Assembly (NCBI GenBank): GCA_015039465.1
Contig: MU130696.1
Coordinates: 721,281 to 785,280, forward strand
Origin: Phlegmacium glaucopus
Lineage: Eukaryota; Basidiomycota; Agaricomycetes; Agaricales; Cortinariaceae
Length of the DNA: 64,000 nt
Direction of reading: 5' to 3'
Shown: positions 11,071 to 21,996 of the stretch, piece after piece
How positions within the stretch are numbered: position 1 is the stretch's first letter
How the letters are laid out: each line of letters begins with the position of its first letter
The notes under the pieces: generated by a model
Told to the model about the DNA's origin: nothing
Databases searched by the model: none
Seen by the model: only the letters and a program-made list of their open reading frames with translations
Translations under genes and position numbers: made by a program

Positions 11071-12414
11071 TCATAGAGAAAAGATAACGAACGGTCGGTT
11101 GAGTATACTGTCTTCCCCGGTATACAAGAATGCATCGTATACGAACGCACCGAACAGCGCGCCGAGGATGGGACCCATGATGGGACACCATATCCAGTAA
11201 TGGCTACGTATGAGATTGTTTTAATATGAGAGTTTGAGACATTCATAGGTGGGTCGACCAACTTTCTGTATGTGAAAACTTCCTTTCCATATCCTACCAT
11301 GGCGGTGAGCATTCGTGGTCCGAGATCGCGCGCTGGGTTGATAGCATATCCTATAGGTAAATTTAATTACCGGACCTGAACTATCGTCGCAAAAAATGAT
11401 GCACCTGTCTGCATTCCCAATGTAGCCCCAATACCGAAGACAAGGAAGAAAAGGACGAGTGGCGCAAGGCCTGCGGGCGGTGGTCCGTTCTTCTTGTCCG
11501 ATATGGCAAGTACTACGATGACTAGGACGACGGTACCAAGAAATTCGTCAAAAAATGCGGAGACATTCGTCATATAATCCAACTAAAGTAACGATTAGGT
11601 AGTAATGTAAGTATCATACGAACCACCAACAGAAAGTCACTGACCGCGTAGGTCGAAAATAGACCAGCTGTAGCAAGTGTACGCACCTCTCTACCCCCCT
11701 CTACGATGTCGATTGCATGGATATAATTAGCATAGACTACGCCAGCTCCAACTATACCGCCTAATATTTGGGAAAAAATGTATATCTTTCGTGGCTGGGT
11801 TATTTTACGTCATGGGACCGAACAGAAGGCAGACAGACTTACGGGTACTTTTTTCCAAGGAAACCCTCTGAAAATAGCTAATGTCAGAGTAATCTGAAAG
11901 AACCATCAATGGATTTAAATACGCATAAGAAAGGAATACTTACAGCAGGATTAATGTGACCGCCAGAAATGCCACCAGATACCCATACCCCTAAAGCTGT
12001 ACCAACTGCCCATCCTAAGTTGATCGACAAGTAATCCTTTGTACGATAAGGTATTTTAATGTTTTTATATTCAATTCTTAAGAAATGGATATGCGTACTC
12101 CTCTCGGGGATGACGCGACGTTCGGGTTCCCTGACAGAACAACTTGACAGTCGACGCCAGTTCCAAATATGATCAAGATGACGACTCCCAAGAATTCAGC
12201 AAATGGCTCCCGAATGAACGCTCTATGCAGTCCTCAATTTCGTTCAATCTCAGAATTTGATCAAGAAGTACCGATATCGCGACCACCGATTAGGATAGTA
12301 AACAGTTTGGCTCTCAGACTTCAACTCTGGATACACTTCTTCGTGCATGGAAATTGATTCTTTGGCTTTGGAGTGGTGGATGGACTCCCTATTGCTGATA
12401 TCGGTGCCCGACAT
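11071..12414 (-). CDS. Aquaglyceroporin (MIP family, fungal FPS1/aquaglyceroporin type)
   Basis: This is a channel for glycerol and/or water in the plasma membrane. Eight exons (12414-12272, 12222-12099, 12036-11944, 11893-11843, 11794-11645, 11582-11405, 11350-11263, 11203-11071) give 319 aa with correct phases. The first half-helix loop is [20 protein letters not shown] and the second is [15 protein letters not shown], so both NPA boxes are present. The Asp after the second NPAR (NPARD) is the usual mark of glycerol-conducting members. Six hydrophobic segments are visible (for example [14 protein letters not shown] and [16 protein letters not shown]). The N-terminal 45-50 residues are hydrophilic. 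The ATG at 12414 is the first in-frame ATG of the open frame, but that frame stays open upstream, so an additional 5' exon is possible. Confidence 0.9.
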
Positions 12415-13481
12415 AGCAGATTCCAGAGCGTCAGTCAACTTGGATGAAAAAGTTCGTTTTATCGAACAGGTGTGAATGTCCGGTGACACGGAAGAAAGAG
12501 TGCAAGATTCGCTATCATTGTGGAGAGTAGACTCTTATACCAGCCCAGAATCAGGCGTGATCCTAAAAATAGCAAGGAGGGGAGTTTCTTCGGCTAAGTA
12601 CCATATGGACGCAGAGCTTCGTAAAGCAAAAATCGGCATATGATTTGAGGAATGTACACGGGATTGAAGGAGTTGATGTTGTCCCACATTCGCGCGTGAT
12701 CAAAATTTATAGGAGGACATTGTGGGTAAAGGACAACAGCGTCAGAATGGTTCAACATGGGGCTACGTGGGGCCCGGGGCAAAAAAATCGGAGGTGAGAA
12801 TGAGCGACGCGAATTTTAACGCGTAGCCCTTTCATTTTCCAGTTTGAGCAAGGCAATTTGCGAGCCACCGCCGAAGCAGAGGTTTCCGGTGAGTAACTGC
12901 TGTGCTGTGCATACTTTAGGCGATGTCGTTCTTCGTAGCCCTTGATGGTGAGAACAACAAAATGAAATATGCGAACCGCCGGAGATTATCTGCAAGTCAG
13001 GTGCTCGTATGTACAGAGCCCGATATAGCAACTTCGGAAGATGAACTGTACCATAGGGGAATCTATCTTCGAAGGAGCAATTAAATTGACCTTACCTCAT
13101 CGTACAGTTCCACAAGAATAAAATCTGCAGATGCCTTCCGAGTAACGTCGCAAACTATGATATAAACACAACCAGTAAGATCAGCCGCGGGGTGGAAATA
13201 TAACTGGATAGAAGGTCGGCCACGTTGAAGCATGTCTGACAACGGAACGAGCCTCTCGCAGCGGAGGGCAACGAAAAGTTACAAGCCGCAGAGGTCATGA
13301 AGTTTCAAAAGTATCGATGTGTCGAGATGCAATTGAGATTAAACAGTGTAGTTTGCAAGTGAATGTAACAGGGTCACTGGCACTGCCATCTTCAACAGAA
13401 AAGCACTCTCGAAGTAAAGACGTACCAAAAAAAAATGCAGTGAGCTTGGCATAACATCGAAAACCAGAATGAATGATACAT
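12415..13481. other. Intergenic stretch with no recognised gene
   Basis: About 1.07 kb between the aquaglyceroporin start and the end of the GCFC gene. The two longest frames (12594-12782 and 12816-13031, minus) show no family features. A short plus-strand frame near 12922 begins with ATG and runs into a GT, but no continuation was found. It may hold the aquaglyceroporin promoter and an unrecognised small gene. Confidence 0.4.
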
Positions 13482-16359
13482 TCAGCGCGATATACGGAGT
13501 TCCTTTAAATGAGATGGAGTGAGCTCTTCCGGCAACATTGTAGCAACCTAAGAGAAAAAAAGAACACCATTTAGTATGATTATGTATTGGTAATTAAGAG
13601 CTTACTATTCGCGATATTTCCTGTCCACCCACTTCCCATCCACTTTCAGCAACGCCTAAGATACATTCTTCAACCAATCTACCTATCAACAGGCCCAATC
13701 CAAAACGCTCGCCAGTATACTTCCTCCACTGCAGGACATTCCTTAACAGTTTCACCCGACGGGATAGGAATCGCCTTCGTCCAGGTATAGCTTCGGGATT
13801 AAAAGCAGGAACGGATTGCTGAGCAGTTTTATATTTGGCAAGTAGTGTTTCTGTTTCCACAACAGCGGCTTGGAAAGAAAGCATGACTGATTTGAGCAGT
13901 GACTAGATGTATTTTGTTAGATAGGGTTGAATTGAAAAGAGAAACCGAATCGAACCTGGAATTTTATATTCCCTGGGTCAAGACTTGCCTCGATTTCTTC
14001 GGCCAGGTCGATCGTTCTTAGGATATGTTTTTGGGAATAAACATCCAGTGCGCCGCCTTCTATCATTTTACAGATCATGGGAATCACAGCTGTTGAAACC
14101 ATGGATGCCACTAAATCTCCGTCGGGTCCTAGCTCTCTGTCTTCAACTGCGGTACCCTCTCCAGGTCGACAATATTCATAAAGGCCTTTATACCATTTAA
14201 AGTCATGTAGATTGCGTTGATCCTGATATACTGCGTGGTGAGTTTCTTTGTTTTGGTAAACAAACGGAGACGAGCACAGACCTCAATACAATTCCATCCC
14301 ACACTTTCCAGCCGGACCCAAAACTCCCAAACACTAACCACGCCCAATCCACCCCAAGCACCGACATAGCTATCAGAATACCGTTCTCTCCAAATGCTCC
14401 ATCTGCCTTTTCCTGGATCACGAAATTCCTCTGCCTTAACATCAGCAAGGACTTCCCTTTTCCGCGACGCAAGTGACTGAAGAGCGGACGAATAAGCCGA
14501 GGCATCATGAGGCGCAAGAGAAGAATCCGTTGAATATCCTTCTTCTGCTTCTACTTTTTTCGTTCGCTTCGATGAACGCAGTTGCCGTCGAGCCACCCGG
14601 GACACGCGTCGTTGGCGTTGCTCGTCGGCGGGGTTAAGTTTAGGAATTGTCCTTCCGAGTTCGTCTGTCTGTTCTATCTCGGTTTCGGTCTCTAGCGAGG
14701 CAGGGAGAGGCCCAAAGAATGCAGCAAGGTCATCGTCGTCGTCGTCTCGTCGCCGCTTTGAAATCATGTCGGACCGTTCTTTGAGCAAGGAGATATGCTC
14801 TTCCTCCAAGCTCTCGAGTAAGGGATACTGCAAATAAAATTAGAAGCTTATCAAAGTCTCAAGGTGGATCAATACTTACCTTTTCATCTAGGAATCCTGC
14901 AACCCCTTCTACCCATTCACTGAAGCTCTGGAACCATGCCCTCTTGGCTTCTGCCTTCTCAACCATTTCTCTCAGCTCCTTCTCTCTATTACCAATTTCA
15001 ATACGTTCCTGTCCTAGCGTGGTAAGGGCGGCCGAGTTCCTGGTATGTGAGGTCGTTAAGTGAGTAAGTTGTTCTGACAGACGAGCAATAGCCGATGATA
15101 GAATAGGAACAGGAGTAACAGGTGGAACTGTATGGAGTTATTGAGATCAATTTAGTGTGTCATGGGAACAAAGAGGAGAGAAACATTACTGGGGGCAGGT
15201 TTATAGACTTCTTTAACTTTGGCTGAGGGTTCAGGCGTCTTGTGGCCACCTCTCCGCAACTGCTCTTGCTCCCATTCAATGGTTTCTTCGTCCTCTTCTT
15301 CACTGTATAAGATGTGTGAGAATATATATATTAAAATGTTTACAACCCACGCGTCAGCAATCAATTCCTTCATTGTGTCTCGTCGGCGACTAGCTTCTAG
15401 TTTCCGGGATTTTTTCCCTAACGCTATTCGCTCCTGGGCACTAGTATACTCAGCGAACTCTGTAAAACGTGGTTTTGAGTGGATGAAAAGGTAAAAACAG
15501 AGAGTGGCCTACCATCATCTCCCTCTCCTAGCTCATCCTCCTCCCGCACCAGACGACTTTCAGGGTGGGGACCTTGCGGCTCATCAGCTCGTTTCGTGAC
15601 GGAGAGGGAGATGAAGTCTTCTTCCCCACTGGCTTGGGTTTTTCTTAAGCGTTCCCGTTTCTCCTTGGCAACCTTGATGGAGGATTCAGAGAGAATAAAA
15701 GCGGTAGATTCCTCTAATAAACTTCAGTTCGATGCACATTAAGTTGAACTCGAAAGGACAGACCGATCTCTCCATCCACGCTCTGCATGGATATATCTCC
15801 AATGTCTACCGACATATCAGCATCGTATGGATCTGAGTTCGGTGGTAATGGCGGTCGCGCTGTAGGAGTGCTGGCTTTCAGTTCTTTCAGATATGCCGCA
15901 TCATATATTGGTCGGGATATGGTGGCTTGATCTAGAGTGGGAGGTATGCTCCTGTTTCACAGTGCGTCAAGTAAAGATGCGGATGCCACGAAAAATCAAC
16001 TCACGCAGGATGCGTTCCCAATGCCAGCTTGCGACTCAGGTTTGATTTCTTAACCTTAAAAACCTCTCCATCCCCTTCCTACACACACACCCAAAAGAAA
16101 AAGTCTCTTAGTATCCTTCTTTTCTGAGAATTGAAACTCAAACCTCCTCTTCCTCTCCACCAAAGCTCAGGCGAGACTTTGGCTTCGTTCGTTTGACTTT
16201 GTTCTTCAATTTTGTCGCCAGAGTGCTGGGTGAGTCTTCTGCAGTTGCAGACGCGTTGGCATCCGTGTCATTTTCCGGCGAAGTTTGCCTTGCTCTAACG
16301 GTAGGCTTTGTCTTGTTCCGCTTGAAGATGAGCGGTTGTGTGGACTCTGCGGATGACAT
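13482..16359 (-). CDS. GCFC-domain protein, PAXBP1/GCFC2-like splicing-associated factor
   Basis: The gene starts at ATG 16359 (MSSAESTQPLIFKRNKTKP) and ends at TGA 13482. The N-terminal half is charged and low-complexity, with RPIYDAAYLKELKAS, then ESTAFILSESSIKVAKEKRE running into RLRKTQASGEEDFISL. This order (acidic block, 'I..AK.kRerlR' helix, 'DFISL') is characteristic of GCFC proteins. A coiled-coil region, DDDDDLAAFFGPLP and a C-terminal helical block ending LPEELTPSHLKEL follow. GCFC proteins bind late spliceosome components and help disassembly (Ntr1/Ntr2-like contexts). Roughly 800 residues are split by about ten introns; I resolved the first three and the last. It is divergent from the Rad60-like gene with 242 bp between their starts. 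Confidence 0.75.
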
Positions 16360-16601
16360 ATACGATATTCTGAGCATAGTGATATTAACACTTCTGTAAC
16401 CCTTTACAATAAATAACATACCTGAACACTATAGACCACCTTCCTCGAAGTTAGCGCTCGACAAAAACCAAAATTGACTGAAGTACAATTGAAAGAGTCA
16501 TTTTTGCAAATCCCGTGACAAACGCGTGACTCGCGATTGACCTTCCAAAAAAGACAAATTTCCCACGGATAATTTCCTGGTTAAAGCCACTTTAGTTACA
16601 A
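16360..16601. promoter_or_regulatory. Bidirectional promoter between the GCFC and Rad60-like genes
   Basis: The two ATGs face away from each other across 242 bp. The interval contains no open frame and is AT-rich near its centre. It must carry the start sites of both genes. No specific factor site is claimed. Confidence 0.6.
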
Positions 16602-18344
16602 ATGGCGGACTCCTCCAACTCTAACCAACCTCGTCCTCGGCCTCGTCCCAAACCCGTCGTGAAAAAAGCCGACAATGCTATTCCGACCTCTACACCGGGT
16701 GCGTCTTCCTCGTCTGGGGGACTTGCATCGAGCCCGCCAAAACGACGCGTGACTGCGGTGGAAGACACGGACGAGATGTTTATGCGGAATAGGAATCGTA
16801 CATCTAAGACGTGGAAAAAGCTGGCCGAGATGAACAAGGGTGAGGTCGATGTAAGACTATTGCATTTATCAGGCGCTAAAATGTAGAGATTTCCAGAAGT
16901 ACCCAAAGCTGCGAGAACAGACAGCGATAGCGACAGTGAGATGTCGCCGAGAGGCAAGAATAAGAGAAAAAAGCACGACTCGAATACACCTCTATGGCAG
17001 GCAGATAGAGTACTCGCACGGTAAGCTGTGGTGGCCCATACTGTATCGAACGGACCCATCAATCTCCTCGTGATTGTAGAATGCTCTCGGAAGTCGTATC
17101 AGACGGGTCCGATTCAGATCTGGAGCTCATTGACATTTCAATGACTCCCAACCGTACACAGAACGGTAAGCGAAAACGTCAACAACGCAGTCGTTCCCGT
17201 TCCATCACGCCTCCGCCTGCACTGCCTTTACATCAAATCCAAAATGCAAAGAACATCGTTCGGTAAGTTACTCTTATTTTGTTTTCCAAAGCCACCGTAT
17301 TCATTGGAAACAACAGTCAAGCATTAGCACCAGTTCGCCGCGCCGCTTCTCCCACCAACGTTGACTTCGACGAGTCAGCAGACGCAATAACCCTTCAACC
17401 TGAACTCAAAGCTATCGCCAGAGAGATCGCAGCGAATTCTAAACATACCCATCATATGAGCGATAAGGCAGTTCCGGCACCAGGAACGGACTATGTAACT
17501 ATGACAGTCAAATGGCAGTCTCATCCTATGGACCGGCATGGAAAGGCTGAGGAATGGCAATATAGGATTGACAGGGTGAGTTTACAAGTCCAGTAGCTGG
17601 ATACTGCTTTATAGTGCTCATCATGTACTCCCATTCATTTCTTTTATCGACAGAGTGATAGTTTCCGCGAGCTCTTTGAGGCCACTGCAGACGACGCTAA
17701 CATCATGGCTGAAGGTCTTGTCATGACCTACCGCGACAAACGATTCTTCCCTTCTGTAACTCCCCATACCCTTAAGATCTGGACTGAGACCGCTGAACTT
17801 GGTATATATTTTTAAACTTAACACCCAATGAGAACCCTGAATTCATTCTTAACGTTTAGTGGCATGTACAAAGGCAACTTACGACTATATCCGAGCACAC
17901 CCTCAAAATACCTCCTTTGAAAGTTCCAACACAGGAAAAGGACCTATAGGCATCGATTTCAATGACGAAGCAGGTGCTTCTGGCAGTGCTTCATTTCCAC
18001 CAGAAAGCCAACCATCTGAGGCCGAATCAGAATCGGATGAAGATAAATTCAAACTCATCCTACGGTCTGCACTGACTGCCAATAAAGAAATTAGCCTCGT
18101 TGTTCGCCCAGCGACGAAATGTGGTGCGATTGTGAAAGCTTTCTTGCAGAAGGCAGGGTTGGCAGGGCAATACCCTGAGGTTTTCGCTGATGCCCCAGCG
18201 AACAAAGGTGGCAGGAAGAGTAAGGCGGCTGAGGCTAGCAAAGACCCTAGGTTATGTCTAGATGGCGACAAGCTCGACAACGCCAGTGAGATCGGTGATG
18301 CTGATTTGGAGGACGGGGATATGATTGAGGTTGTTGGATTATGA
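16602..18344 (+). CDS. Rad60/Esc2/NIP45-like protein with C-terminal SUMO-like domain
   Basis: Six exons (16602-16839, 16897-17020, 17080-17262, 17317-17575, 17654-17801, 17860-18344) give 478 aa. The N-terminal 200 residues are Ser/Pro/Arg-rich with acidic patches and basic nuclear-type clusters (KNKRKKH, KRKRQQRSRSRS). The C-terminus (from about residue 385) is a ubiquitin/SUMO-like fold: FKLILRSALTANKEISLVV, then CGAIVKAFLQKAG, RLCLDGDKLDN and DADLEDGDMIEVVGL. The 'L.fdGd.L...d...DlEdgDmIdV' ending is typical of the Rad60-SLD family, which supports replication-fork repair and genome stability by recruiting SUMO-pathway enzymes. A second degenerate SUMO-like block (TMTVKWQSHP followed by FRELFEATADD) lies upstream, giving the two-SLD layout of the family. 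Confidence 0.85.
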
Positions 18345-18522
18345 TTACGTATTGCTTCCAATTTTCTTTTGCTCTCTCGCTTTCGTATGCCTGCTTGGTT
18401 TATTGTATTCCCCTACTTATTCAAAGTCTGCCTACGCCACCCGTATAATAATAAGATGATTAAATTACAAAGAACTCAGCTAGTCAAACATAGAAGTGAA
18501 CAGGGTATTGCACGAAGAGATA
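18345..18522. other. Convergent 3' ends
   Basis: 178 bp separate the stop codons of the convergent Rad60-like and CET1-like genes. The stretch is AT-rich, lacks a gene, and presumably holds both polyadenylation regions. Confidence 0.5.
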
Positions 18523-19748
18523 TTATTGCCAGCCATCACTTGAGTTCCGCACAAGAATCCTCGCATTATTTACGAAAGCACGAATAAGTTCATCAAAAGC
18601 ATATCGTTCGTGTTCAGGATAGTTGGTGTCATTCCGTTTCATCGCGGTAGATTGTAGGAGTTCTGATCTTGTAATTTCGAGCTCAAGCTCATGCAGAACT
18701 TGTGACTGGATAAGGGATAACTAAGCACCAAGGTATAGATGAAAATAGAAAGAACGCACTGGTGCATTCGGTGATGTCGATGATGTGACTTGGGTCAAGT
18801 CGATACTGAATTCTTCATGGGAATAGCTAACCCGATCTTTTCGTCTTGTAAGGGTGGGAGATCCAACAGGGTGTTGCACTAATAGAATGTAGATGTGTAT
18901 TTCAAATTCAACAACGCCCAATTTAAAACTTTTTTTCCAAAATAAAAAATAAAAAATATAACGCACTCGGAACTTCTAGATTAACACTGACTCTCCAATC
19001 GGCAGCGCGTTTTGGACTGTAGATGTTCAGATTGCCTAGCCGCAGTTTACGCATACATTCCAATACAGTATTAGTTTTTTCGTCCCGCGTTACTCGTATT
19101 TTGTCCCTATCGTTACCCTCCGGTGAATAGAAAGTGTCGATCAAGTAACGATGGTTGTAGTCCAAGGGACTTCCCATATGTGAGGACTGTGAAGATTCTG
19201 TTTTTAAACGATTGAGCATGGTGTTGTAGTGTTTGTGTTGGTTCTACATGAACAGTGAACATCAGAAATCAAGGATTTCTGTGAGGGTTGTGAAAACGTA
19301 CAATTGACATATTGGACTCGAACCGCACGTCGGTAGAATCGGGGGCCAGTACTTTTCACACAAGAAGAAAAAAAAAAGGGATGACCAGTCAATCAGAGCT
19401 GTAGTATGTGGCTCGAATAGGAAAACGACATATACTTGTTTCCACCAGAACAGGTAATGCTAATCTCTGGCCAGACATACGATCACGCAGGATGCCAATT
19501 TTAGCTTCCACTTCGACTTTGCCATTCGGGTGGTCTGGATGTGTCATTATCATGTGGTGAACAAAGTCTGCTATCTCTTTGATGAATTCGTCTAAAGGTT
19601 CGATACCGAGGATGGAGAGAGAAAGTGGGGGTAAGCTGGGACTGTCATCTGATAAAGTGTGCCCATTTGTGTCCGAATGGGTGGGAGAGGGAGCACGTCG
19701 TGGCCTTTTCAGAGGAGGTGGTGAGGTCGAGCGTGGTTGTGTTGGCAT
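18523..19748 (-). CDS. mRNA 5'-triphosphatase (CET1 family, metal-dependent tunnel type)
   Basis: This enzyme removes the gamma phosphate of nascent pre-mRNA, the first step of capping. The ATG at 19748 begins MPTQPRSTSPPPLKRPRRAP, a Pro/Arg-rich tail. Domain motifs of the triphosphate tunnel family follow: the metal-binding strand KVEVEAKIGILRDR, then DSTDVRFESNMS, DKIRVTRDEKTN, DWRVSVNLEVP, RRKDRVSYSHEEFSIDLTQV and the second metal-binding strand QVLHELELEIT. The paired acidic strands (VEVEAK and LELEI) bracket the tunnel as in yeast Cet1. Introns of about 50-75 nt split the gene; the 5' junction near 19440-19350 restores VETILAPDSTDV in frame. The last exon runs to TAA at 18523-18525. Fungal and mammalian capping triphosphatases differ in fold; this one is the fungal type. 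Confidence 0.85.
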
Positions 19749-20028
19749 TATTACTGTGGTCGAGGAAGTAGTAATTGGGAGTAGTGTAGTACTTATGTAA
19801 GCCGACCTGAATCCGACTTGTACTATAGTACATACACAATTGGACGAGAAGCCCAACCAATACTTTCATTTTCTTCTTAACAAAATCCCACCGTTCTTAC
19901 TCCATAAAAATAACGGACAAGAAAATGGAGGATGGCATTTAACTGTAAAGAGTCTTTTTTTCATCTAAGTGAGGGATGGAGTAATATCATCGACGCATAA
20001 AAACTTTCAACCTCCACGTCCAGCCTAT

Positions 20029-21184
20029 TCATGAGTCAAAGACGAAGTGGATACCGACCTAGAGAAGAGAAGGGACAATTCAGTTTAAAAGTACTACTTG
20101 CAGTGGAAGACAAGCCTACTTTGTGCGCGGGGCCAGCAGGGGCGGGGTCGTTCAACTTCTGTGTGTCAAGAGCGAGAGCGAACGAAGCCTTGACGCCAGG
20201 ACGAAGAGATTGTGTGTAGCCTACAAGGTTGTTGAGTTATACAACAGATATTTCACGCTAGTAAAATTCACCGAGGCCAATGACACCGGCGTTGTTAATC
20301 TTGGCTTTGATGAAAGCAGAGGGATCAAGATACCTAGAAACATAAAGCAACTTCAGGAGTATCCAACGCGACCTTGCAGAGCGCTTACGTCTTGCTACCG
20401 ACTTCGAGGACGACGCCGCCGTGGGTAGATTTGGAATCGTAGACAGCTTTGGCTCCAGCTTCAACATCACGGCTGACACGATGGTAATAGCTGGCAGAGA
20501 AAGTGTTGAAGTTGTTCAGTCCATGAAGGGTGACAGAATATTCAGGAGCATTGTAGCCAAGTGCAGCAGCGTAGCGGCTAATGCTACCAGCCGTCACATT
20601 GTAGGAAGCCTCGGCACCGACAAGGAAACCGTCACGGCCAACGACAGTGTCAGCCGTAAAAGTGGGACCCTACAAAGGGATTGAATAACAGTGTCAATTG
20701 AAGAAAATTGGATCGGTCGGACCTTGAAGACGTCCAGTGTAGCACGAGTGTGCAAACCAGACTGCTTATAAACAGTGTTCAAGAAGGCGGTCTTTGTACC
20801 TTTGTCGGGGGATAGGGAGGTAGAAAGGTCGAATTTGAGACCCTTGACAATGAGGTTTTCGAGTTCAACCTGGTTACGGAGGAGGTTGGAAGTGGTCCAA
20901 GATTGGGTCAAAGTGAGCCCGTGAATTTTGTCAGTCCACTTTCCCTCAATGTCACCATTGATAGCATCTGTCTTGGAGTCGCGAAGTCCCTGGACCTTGA
21001 AAGAGACGTTGGAAGGTGTCTGTGTCTTGATTTCAAGGGAAGTTCCATGGAAAGGGTAGTCTTTGGTGAGCAAGTCATTCGATGACTTCCCAAGATCCTA
21101 GCAAAAGGTTAAGATATTCGTTAACGGCAAAAGAAGTTTGAGGCGTACTTTCCAAGACGGGGGAACTGGCTGAGGGAGGGACAT
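20029..21184 (-). CDS. POR1: Mitochondrial outer-membrane porin (VDAC)
   Basis: VDAC is the beta-barrel channel for metabolites of the outer mitochondrial membrane. The first exon (21184-21149) gives MSLPQPVPPSWK, followed after an intron by DLGKSSNDLLTKDYPFHGT, the conserved N-terminal helix region of fungal VDAC. Later blocks include GDIEGKWTDKIHGLTLTQSW, FLNTVYKQSGLHTRATLDVF, DGFLVGAEASYNV and AVYDSKSTHGG. A last intron (beginning GTAGGC) must be removed so the protein ends AHKVGIHFVFDS at TGA 20029-20031; without splicing the frame runs on into unrelated sequence. The alternating polar/hydrophobic pattern of a 19-strand barrel is evident. Length is about 290 aa, as expected. Confidence 0.93.
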
Positions 21185-21996
21185 CGTTGATAACTTTTAA
21201 AATTTGAGCTGGCGGTGGTGTAACGCTGCGCTGGAAGCACAAAAATATCCTAGGAATGAACCGTGGGAAAATAGGAACAGACCGGCACGTTTCCCCAAAA
21301 TTTTTATTCCCGCTAACCGGACACACACCCGGACAAGCAAACACAACCAAAAACAATTCTGGGAAGTTCCGAAGCTACCCCAGAGTCCAAATCACCATAG
21401 CCAATGAGCTGATTTACACAAGCCGACTCCTCAGATTCATTGCCAATGATATATATATTGATCCAAAAATTTAACCGGATATTCAAAGGAATCGTGAAAA
21501 TAATGAAAAAGTGGATAAACAGTTGAACATAATTCTAAAAAAGAGCCAAGTCGCAAAAAAATTTCACAAAAGGGGGCATGGCTGATGATTAATTGATCAT
21601 CGAAGCAGGACTTCATACTATTGGCCAAGTTGGGGCCAAAAAAATTGGCCGTTAGATTGCAACACAACTACCATCCATCTCCAAGATTATTCCCACGTGG
21701 TTTTTGGGCATAGGATAATCGCGACCGTCTTGACAGATTCAATAGAAGAAGCGACCATATTATACCTCGCATCACGTACTTCAGACCTGATGGAGCCTCG
21801 TGTTAAACACATGTTTGATCATCTGGCGTCTAGACGACGCGATTTTTTTCTCACACAGGACGCGTTGTTTTGCTTTGTTGTGACAATGTTCAAGAACAAC
21901 GCGGTCGTCTAATTCTGGGTTTCTTTAATCCTTGTCAATCTTGTACTTCTACTTATCCTTTGCTGTCTGAAGGCTGGAGCCGCTACTGTTGCCCCT
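21185..21996. other. Promoter region between VDAC and the kinase gene
   Basis: About 810 bp between two divergent starts. Open frames at 21256-21474 and 21437-21667 are short, overlap on opposite strands, and look like chance. Nothing else is recognised. Confidence 0.45.
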